Assembly: GCF_045865695.1 (NCBI RefSeq)
Contig: NZ_BAACAP010000197.1
Location: 1 to 64,000, forward strand
Direction: 5' to 3'
DNA: 64,000 bases
DNA from: Scytonema sp045865695
GTDB taxonomy: Bacteria; Cyanobacteriota; Cyanobacteriia; Cyanobacteriales; Nostocaceae
How positions within the stretch are numbered: the first letter of the stretch is position 1; each line of letters starts with the position of its first letter. The notes beneath the pieces were generated by a model that saw only the letters and a list, made by a program, of their open reading frames with translations, made no database searches and was not told the origin of the DNA. Positions 58,551-64,000 of the stretch are shown here, piece by piece. Position numbers and translations under genes: made by a program.

Positions 58551-58597
58551 GCGATACGGTTTTGGCCGTTAAGCCTCCGGCTTATCGCGGTTTTTTT
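58551..58597 (+). repeat. Dispersed repeat C, copy 3, acting as hairpin plus T-run
   Basis: GCGATACGGTTTTGGCCGTT...GGCTTATCGC followed by GGTTTTTTTT between clpR and clpP3. The inverted ends GCGATA/TATCGC with the T-run resemble a rho-independent terminator or attenuator. The same repeat occurs at 21813 and 28630. Confidence 0.6.
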
Positions 58598-58635
58598 TCT
58601 AGCTTAAACTTTGAATACAAGAATTTTGAACTATT

Positions 58636-59226
58636 ATGCCAATTGGTGTTCCTAGAGTCCCTTATCGTTTTCCTGGGGAACCTTATACCCAGTGGATTAA
58701 TATTTACGAACGTCTTGCTTTGGAACGAATCGTTTTCCTGAGTGGAGAGGTCACCGATGGTATGGCAAATGCCATCATCGCTAGACTACTTTATATGGAT
58801 TCTGACGATCCAACCAAGGACATTAGTATTTACATCAACTCCCCTGGTGGTTCGGTGACAGCAGGGCTTGCTATCTATGACACAATGCAGCATATCAAAG
58901 CGAATGTTGTCACAATTTGCGTAGGTATGGCAGCTTCCATGGGATCGTTCCTCCTAGCAGCAGGAACCAAGGGCAAACGTTTGGCTTTGCCCAATACTCG
59001 AATTCTCATTCACCAACCTCTTGGCGGTGCTCAGGGTCAAGCGACTGATATTGAAATTGAAGCTAAGCAAATTTTAAGAATGCGGCAGCAACTCAATGAA
59101 ATGTTAGCATCTCGCACAGGTCAACCTATAGAGAAAATTCAAAAAGATACTGACCGCGACTACTGGATGTCCGCTCAAGAGGCGAAGGAGTACGGTTTAA
59201 TTGACCGCGTGATTGAAGAAAGGTAG
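58636..59226 (+). CDS. clpP: ATP-dependent Clp protease proteolytic subunit ClpP3
   Basis: 196 residues. The start PIGVPRVPYRFPGEPYTQWI is typical of the cyanobacterial ClpP3 type. The triad is complete: Ser in GMAASMGSFLLAAG, His in RILIHQPLGG and Asp in TDRDYWMSA. It forms the mixed ring with ClpR upstream and acts with ClpC in protein degradation. A dispersed repeat with terminator shape separates the two genes, so clpP3 may have its own promoter. Confidence 0.95.
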   Translation: MPIGVPRVPYRFPGEPYTQWINIYERLALERIVFLSGEVTDGMANAIIARLLYMDSDDPTKDISIYINSPGGSVTAGLAIYDTMQHIKANVVTICVGMAASMGSFLLAAGTKGKRLALPNTRILIHQPLGGAQGQATDIEIEAKQILRMRQQLNEMLASRTGQPIEKIQKDTDRDYWMSAQEAKEYGLIDRVIEER

Positions 59227-59227
59227 G

Positions 59228-59360
59228 TGTTGGGGATTAGGGACTGGGGAACTCGCGGTTCCCTCCTTGTTGAGGGGCAATGGGGAATAGGAACTAGGAA
59301 AAGGACAAGCATAAGTAAGCGCACTCCAATCGCCAATCCCCTTTTCGCCAATCCCCAATC
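59228..59360. repeat. Dispersed repeat D and tandem heptamers after clpP3
   Basis: GGGGATTAGGGACTGGGGAAC, TCCCTCCTTGTTGAGGGGCAATGGGGA, then the complementary CCAATCGCCAATCCCC runs. Related to 7982-8040 and 27193-27259. The 70-codon frame through it is not a gene. Confidence 0.7.
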
Positions 59361-59476
59361 CCCAAAAAAATGTAAATTGTGGACTTTAAACCCAAAGTTG
59401 AGTCATTATCATCATAAAAACTTCACGCTTTGGCTTTAAGCTAATAGCTGATATTCGTCTCACGCTGATAGCTCAG

Positions 59477-60082
59477 ATGGATCTAGGAGATTGTTACCGT
59501 TTATTAGGTTTGAGGTCGGGAGCCTCTTTTTCCGACATCAAATTGTCGTATCGTCGCTTGGCACAGCAGTATCATCCTGATATCAACCCAGACGACACAA
59601 GAGCGAAAGAAAAGTTTATTGCCGTCACTGAGGCATATAAACTTTTGTTGCAGGTTGTCCCTCAAGAAAACACGTTCCGACAGGTAACTCAGTCACAAAC
59701 AGTTGAACGTCAGGAAACTTCGCCGCGCCCGGAACCTCCAAAGAAGGAAAAACCAAAACCAAAACCGCCCAGTGTTATAGAAATAGAAAGGCGGTTGAAG
59801 TGGCGTACTTACGAGCAATTGCAACAGTTCTTGAAGCAAAAGCGCTTCCCACAAGCAACTGCTTTGGCGGAAGCATTAGCACAGCGTCTCCCTGATGATG
59901 CGGAAGTTCGTCAATGGCAGGCTATTGCATATCAACTATGGGGGCGATCGCTCATCGCAGACAATCAGCCTTTAAAAGCTAAAATTTATCTTAAGAAAGC
60001 TCTGAAGACCGATCCCAACAACAAAACTTTGTGGGTTGAAGTGCAGCGAGATTTTGAGCGTTTAGAGCAGAAGATTTTTTAA
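59477..60082 (+). CDS. J-domain protein
   Basis: 201 residues. An N-terminal J domain (DLGDCYRLLGLRSGASFSDI, KLSYRRLAQQYHPDINPDDT) has the essential HPD, so it should stimulate a DnaK ATPase. A proline/lysine-rich linker (RPEPPKKEKPKPKPPSVIEI) leads to TPR-like helices (EQLQQFLKQKRFPQATALAE, LIADNQPLKAKIYLKKALK). It lacks the zinc and G/F regions of DnaJ, so it is a type III J protein that directs DnaK to specific clients. The last 21 bases overlap the convergent gene at 60062. Confidence 0.88.
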   Translation: MDLGDCYRLLGLRSGASFSDIKLSYRRLAQQYHPDINPDDTRAKEKFIAVTEAYKLLLQVVPQENTFRQVTQSQTVERQETSPRPEPPKKEKPKPKPPSVIEIERRLKWRTYEQLQQFLKQKRFPQATALAEALAQRLPDDAEVRQWQAIAYQLWGRSLIADNQPLKAKIYLKKALKTDPNNKTLWVEVQRDFERLEQKIF

Positions 60083-61087
60083 GCTAACTGTATGCTCATC
60101 AACTGGTGGACGTTGCTGTTCAATTCTTCGGACTCGACCCACTAATTCAGGTGGATACGCTTCATAGGAATTGGGGTTACGCTCTACAGCTTGCACGTGG
60201 TACTTTGAGGTGTGAGTAAAGGCGTTTTTCCCAACCACTGGTCTGAGTTCGTCTGGTTGATAGCCGGTTGCTAGTTGTATAGCATGGGCTAATTGAGGAA
60301 TTTGTTCTAGGGGAAAGCGGTTTTCTCCTCTCTTTTGGTGAAGAATAACCGCTAGTTGAAGTAAATCTGTGATACCCGTTCTTTCCCCAATTCCTAAAAT
60401 AGATGTATCGATAACGGAGGCTCCAGCATCAATAGCGACAAGTGCATTTGCTACGGCTAAACCAAAGTCATTGTGTAAATGCATTTCAAGTTCGCAACAA
60501 AAACTGTTGACAAATCGCGATACGAGTGCATCACAAGTCAATGGTTCCAAAATACCAACTGTATCGGCTAAACTGATACGTTCTGCTCCCGCTATCAGTG
60601 CAATCTCAGTTATCCATTCAATGTCATCCCAAACCGTTCGAGATGCATCCTCAATTGTAAAGCGTACTTTTAAACCTAATTTTTTGGCTTCGGCGATCGC
60701 AACTTGTATTTTTTGGCTAATATATTCTTTGTTGCGGTTCACAAATTTAGTTTCCGTTGCTAAATGATTAACTGAAGCCCAAATTCCTACCCAATCAGCG
60801 TTGGCTCGTTTAGCAGCTTGTATTTCTTCAACGTTGGCTCTAGCATGCATCAAAATTTGTGTAGAACGGGCTGATCGAGCAACTTCTAAACAAATCTGTT
60901 CATCTTCTGCTGAAATTCCTGGATGACCTACTTCTACACAATCTATTTGAAATTCTTCTAAAAGATGAAGAATTTTGATTTTTTCTTGACTGCTAAAACG
61001 AACTCCTGCTTGTTGTTCGCCTTCACGTAAAGTTGCATCTAAAATTTTAGTACTAGATTTACGCTCGCAATCAGTTTTATTTGACAT
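60062..61087 (-). CDS. Homocitrate/isopropylmalate synthase-like enzyme
   Basis: 341 residues from ATG 61087; an ATG at 61123 adds 12 residues of poor quality. This HMGL-like TIM barrel shows KILDATLREGEQQAGVRFSS (metal site), SLADTVGILEP, EMHLHNDFGLAVANALVAID (H-x-H metal pair), ERTGITDLLQLAVILHQ and SKYHVQAVERNP. Length resembles NifV or HphA rather than 540-residue LeuA, with no LeuA-type regulatory domain. NifV homocitrate synthase (FeMo cofactor) is possible in a nitrogen-fixing strain, but no nif gene is in the window. An HphA (benzylmalate synthase) role is also possible. Confidence 0.8.
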   Translation of the reverse strand: MSNKTDCERKSSTKILDATLREGEQQAGVRFSSQEKIKILHLLEEFQIDCVEVGHPGISAEDEQICLEVARSARSTQILMHARANVEEIQAAKRANADWVGIWASVNHLATETKFVNRNKEYISQKIQVAIAEAKKLGLKVRFTIEDASRTVWDDIEWITEIALIAGAERISLADTVGILEPLTCDALVSRFVNSFCCELEMHLHNDFGLAVANALVAIDAGASVIDTSILGIGERTGITDLLQLAVILHQKRGENRFPLEQIPQLAHAIQLATGYQPDELRPVVGKNAFTHTSKYHVQAVERNPNSYEAYPPELVGRVRRIEQQRPPVDEHTVSLKNLLL

Positions 61088-61115
61088 TAGTTGCTTCTTT
61101 ACATTGTTACACAAA

Positions 61116-61239
61116 TATAGCAATTCTATTTTATTGGCAAAATCTATCTAGGGTGAGCATTGCCAGCCAAGAGACTTTCTAGTGGGCAATGCCCACCCTA
61201 CAGTACTTAAAATTTTTTATAGAATCGTTTAGGCTGGCT
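61116..61239. mobile_element. MITE-like element A, copy 2 (inverted)
   Basis: Starts TATAGCAATTCTA and ends GAATCGTTTAGGCTGGCT. The interior AGGGTGAGCATTGCC...GGGCAATGCCCACCCTACAG matches the element at 8925-9049 in reverse. Its ends are more degraded. It lies in the upstream region of the homocitrate-synthase-like gene. Confidence 0.65.
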
Positions 61240-61409
61240 ACAGCAAAAAAACAAAAAACTTTCTTTATAAAGACTAACAAATATGGGTCCGATCAAACGA
61301 TCGCTTACTGACTTTTAAAGATAAAATATTTATTAAGATTTTGGATCTGCATCGGATACAATATTGCTATTTCTGTAGGAATATTATAAACCTGGGCTAA
61401 AAGAAAAAT

Positions 61410-61622
61410 ATGTCATCTTTAATTATTCTGATTGCTGCCTTAGTTGTAGCTTTGTTGGTTTTCAGGGCATTATTTAGTGTATTTAAAACAGTTATTAGTA
61501 CTGCGATCGCTCTGTTTCTCATTGTCGTCATCTTGACAGTTTTTGGCTTTAGTCCTGAAGATTTGTTACGAGAAGTCACAAAATTACCAGAAACTTTACA
61601 AAAATTGCTGAAAGGAGGATAG
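61410..61622 (+). CDS. Small conserved membrane protein
   Basis: 70 residues. Two hydrophobic segments: SLIILIAALVVALLVFRALF and VISTAIALFLIVVILTVFGF, followed by a soluble tail SPEDLLREVTKLPETLQKLL, KGG. Membrane protein of two helices with an amphipathic C-terminus; small proteins of this pattern are recurrent in cyanobacteria. The role is unknown. Confidence 0.7.
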   Translation: MSSLIILIAALVVALLVFRALFSVFKTVISTAIALFLIVVILTVFGFSPEDLLREVTKLPETLQKLLKGG

Positions 61623-61735
61623 TAAAAATTTTGCACTGAATATAGAAACAGTTTAAGTAGCAGGCACCAGACAAATGGCAAAAATTGCTAGAATCTATAC
61701 AAACGACCAATGACGAATGATAAATGACATTTAAC

Positions 61736-64000
61736 CTATTTGAGAGGCACAAATTGTAATTGTCCCGTACTTGGATGAGGTTTGACTGTAACTAATTGTT
61801 GAATATTTTGTTCTTTGCGATCGCCATTATTGAGAAACGAAATTTCTCCTGTAGCACCTGTTGCTGTAAAATTCCGCTCTGCCATTGTTTGTTCCAAACT
61901 CTCGCGACTGACAAACGAAAGCTTTTCAGTAGCAGCTACAAACACGCGAGTTGCATCATAAGACAGTGCTGTACGCCAATTGACTGGTTCCCCCCATAAT
62001 TTAATAGCAGCTCGCGTATATTGTTGGTTAGGGCTGCTCAAGTAATGCCAGGGTATCCCTACCACCATTCCCTCTACATTATCGCCAGCCCCTTCTAAGA
62101 TATTAGGCATGAAAAGACTATCTCCGCCTACAATTGGGTAACGTAATCGATTGGCACGAATCAAGCGAAACACAGTCTCAGAGATCAAACCATCATTATT
62201 GGGAAGTATAACCAGTACGTCAGCACTTGATGTTTGGACTTCACTCATAGCTTGACTGGAATTAAAGTTTGGTGCAGACAAATCAAACTCTTTAACAATT
62301 TTCCCTCCACCTGCAGTAAAGCTCCTTTCTAATGTGTCTCGCATCGAAAGACTGTAGTTGCTTGTTTCATTAAAAAAGACGGCTGCTTTTCGTTTTTTAG
62401 CGTTTGTAAGCATATAGCTTGCTAAATTTTGAGCAATATCCCTGTCAGTGTACGCTATGCGGCGAAAATAACATTGGGATTGACGACACACAGTTGATAA
62501 ATCTTTTGAGGTAGCGGTAGAAGATATCAGTGGTAACTTATGCTGTTGGTAGATATCGACAGCACTAATAGTGGTATCGCTAGTAAAATGACCAACAACG
62601 CCTAGAACATCTCGTTTTTTTACTAAAGCTTCTGCTATTTTCTTAGCTTGGTAAGGGTTATTGCTGTCAGTGGCTATGAGAATTTTAATTTTGTAGTTGT
62701 TATTGGGACTTTTATTAAATTCATCTTGAGCTTGAGCAATTCCCCGCAACATTTCTTTACTAACATTGATACTATCGTTATTGTTTGTCATAGGAACAAC
62801 AACAGCAAACGTATAACTTTTTGGGGCTTGTTGAGAAATCCGAGCATTATTTAAGTAGATTAAGGTTTCGGGATCGGAATTCTTTTTCCATGACTCCTCT
62901 AAAAGAGCGAGCGCAACTTCATACTTTCCTGCTGCAAATGCTTTCACCCCTTCTTCTTTTTCCATATTGATGCTTTGAGTAATAATAATTTGCTCTCCGC
63001 AACTTATGTTATCATCGGTTGCGAATTTGCTAAAAGTACTCTTGGAACAACCATCCACTCGATTGACAAAAGATAAAGCAATTCCCCCGACTAAAACAGC
63101 AGCAAGTACAGATATACCTATTAACAGCCTTTTTGCTGGGAATTTTTTCGGAGTATCATTATTCGTCGCATGACAGTCTTCTCTTAGTTGAGAGTTTACT
63201 AAAGTATCAACAAGGTTTAAATTATAATCGCCTTCGCAGCCATGATTTTCATAATATGTAGATTGAACGTATGTTGGTTCAGATAAGACATTTTTTGAAA
63301 TTTCTATTTTTTGATATCCAATGTTGATTTCACCTCGTTCTTCCAACTGAAGTCCGTAACTTTTTTGGAGTTCTATTAATCTTTGTAAAATGATTTTTGT
63401 ATTTTGCGGGCGCTTGTTAGGCAATGGTTCGATCAAATCATCAATAAAATTTGCCAGAGCCTCAGAAATCTGTACGTTATTACGCCAAATTTTTCTTTCC
63501 CTATCTTTAGGATCGGGAGGAAGCTCGTAAGGTTCTTTACCCGTCAGCAAATAAACAAATGTACGACCTAAAGAAAAAAAATCTGATTGAGGGACGGCTT
63601 GACCTTGACATTGTTCTGGTGCAGTGTATCCTTGAGAAGAAATTGTTGTGACCTCTTCTTTAGCTAAAGCTTCAGAGTAAGTATCAGTTATTTCTCTCAC
63701 TGCACCAAAGTCTATCAATACGAGTTCTCCATCAGACCTTAACATAATATTGGATGGTTTAATATCTCGATGAAACAGCCTTTTCTCATGGATTATATCT
63801 ATGATATTGACCAACTTAAACAACCACTCAACTGCCAATGCTTCCTGAATAGGACGGGTTTCTCTTTGTTGTATATACTCTTGTAAATTTAAGCCCTCGA
63901 TTTTCTCCATCACAAAGCAAGGGAATAAACTTGTACTATCTTTTGCTTTGAATTGAAAGTAGCTGTATCCTTTAGGAATGCCAGGGCGATCGATGGATTG
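61736..64000 (-). CDS. Ser/Thr kinase fused to a periplasmic binding domain, 5' end outside window
   Basis: Open from the right edge (QSIDRPGIPKGYSYFQFKAK) to the stop at 61736. The ATG at 63913 is internal, since in-frame kinase-like sequence continues before it. The kinase half has ekIEGLNLQEYI, LFHRDIKPSNIMLRSDGELV, LIDFGAVREITD and TAPEQCQG. One transmembrane helix (LLIGISVLAAVLVGGIALSF) then leads to an extracytoplasmic Peripla_BP_6-type domain (FAVVVPMTNNNDSINVSKEM, GVVGHFTSDTTISAVDIYQQ, YPIVGGDSLF, WRTALSYDATRVFVAA). This predicts a receptor kinase whose ligand, perhaps an amino acid, binds outside the cytoplasm. Confidence 0.9.
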   Translation of the reverse strand, partial: QSIDRPGIPKGYSYFQFKAKDSTSLFPCFVMEKIEGLNLQEYIQQRETRPIQEALAVEWLFKLVNIIDIIHEKRLFHRDIKPSNIMLRSDGELVLIDFGAVREITDTYSEALAKEEVTTISSQGYTAPEQCQGQAVPQSDFFSLGRTFVYLLTGKEPYELPPDPKDRERKIWRNNVQISEALANFIDDLIEPLPNKRPQNTKIILQRLIELQKSYGLQLEERGEINIGYQKIEISKNVLSEPTYVQSTYYENHGCEGDYNLNLVDTLVNSQLREDCHATNNDTPKKFPAKRLLIGISVLAAVLVGGIALSFVNRVDGCSKSTFSKFATDDNISCGEQIIITQSINMEKEEGVKAFAAGKYEVALALLEESWKKNSDPETLIYLNNARISQQAPKSYTFAVVVPMTNNNDSINVSKEMLRGIAQAQDEFNKSPNNNYKIKILIATDSNNPYQAKKIAEALVKKRDVLGVVGHFTSDTTISAVDIYQQHKLPLISSTATSKDLSTVCRQSQCYFRRIAYTDRDIAQNLASYMLTNAKKRKAAVFFNETSNYSLSMRDTLERSFTAGGGKIVKEFDLSAPNFNSSQAMSEVQTSSADVLVILPNNDGLISETVFRLIRANRLRYPIVGGDSLFMPNILEGAGDNVEGMVVGIPWHYLSSPNQQYTRAAIKLWGEPVNWRTALSYDATRVFVAATEKLSFVSRESLEQTMAERNFTATGATGEISFLNNGDRKEQNIQQLVTVKPHPSTGQLQFVPLK

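Noticed and set aside
59227..59439. 70-codon open frame after clpP3
   Set aside because: Made of GGGGACTGGGG-type repeats; starts on the last base region of clpP3 without a ribosome site.

Overview
The window looks like chromosomal DNA of a filamentous cyanobacterium, most likely of the order Nostocales. The evidence is acsF (aerobic chlorophyll ring cyclase), a split clpR-clpP3 pair, a DUF2996 protein, many GCGATCGC (HIP1) octamers, short tandem 'GGGGATTGGGGACT'-type repeats, and the abundance of Ser/Thr kinases, two-component proteins and gene relics. I cannot name the species. No rRNA, tRNA or CRISPR array was seen.

Layout. 1-4.3 kb (minus): a large Ser/Thr kinase-AAA ATPase-GAF regulator that runs off the left edge. 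4.3-9.7 kb: relics, a Tn7-end-like repeat array, a nucleotidyltransferase, a truncated LysR regulator beside a methyltransferase, and small exported or unknown proteins. 9.9-16.8 kb: a Ser/Thr kinase, a double-domain SagB-type dehydrogenase, a GT4 glycosyltransferase, an aldo/keto reductase and ilvC. 16.8-22.2 kb is a decayed accessory zone: Uma2 relic, RelE/antitoxin pair, NB-ARC relic joined to an RTX relic, an unknown overlapping small-gene pair, and a trypsin-TPR protein that has lost its catalytic serine. 22.2-28 kb: a histidine kinase/response regulator pair divergent from a MacAB-like ABC efflux operon. 28.2-33.4 kb is another accessory island: an AlbA_2/GHKL protein overlapping a ParA-like ATPase, a Uma2 nuclease, a retropepsin-like pair and toxin/antitoxin relics. 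33.7-39 kb: two tandem PAS histidine kinases, the first with a degenerate ATP-binding domain. 39-47.7 kb: mostly housekeeping (HAD hydrolase, acsF, TM2 protein, DUF2996, hemW, PIN/TRAM) plus an ATP-grasp gene with an internal stop codon. 47.7-53.7 kb: a 1996-residue kinase-AAA-GAF-GGDEF-EAL protein, a paralogue of the first gene. 54-64 kb: VOC protein, VWA protein, an IsrB-type RNA-guided nuclease with a structured leader that is probably its omega RNA, clpR-clpP3, a J-domain protein, a homocitrate-synthase-like enzyme, and a kinase fused to a periplasmic binding domain that runs off the right edge.

The most notable system is the IsrB locus (56202-57545). It has the PLMP motif, an arginine-rich bridge helix and a complete split RuvC site, but no HNH domain. 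About 240 nt of hairpin-rich DNA lies directly upstream, where omega RNAs are encoded. A second theme is the way dispersed repeats have entered reading frames. Repeat-derived segments sit in frame at linkers of four large signalling proteins, in a Uma2 nuclease, and at the 3' end of the ParA-like gene. A third theme is gene decay, with many relics caught in intermediate states.
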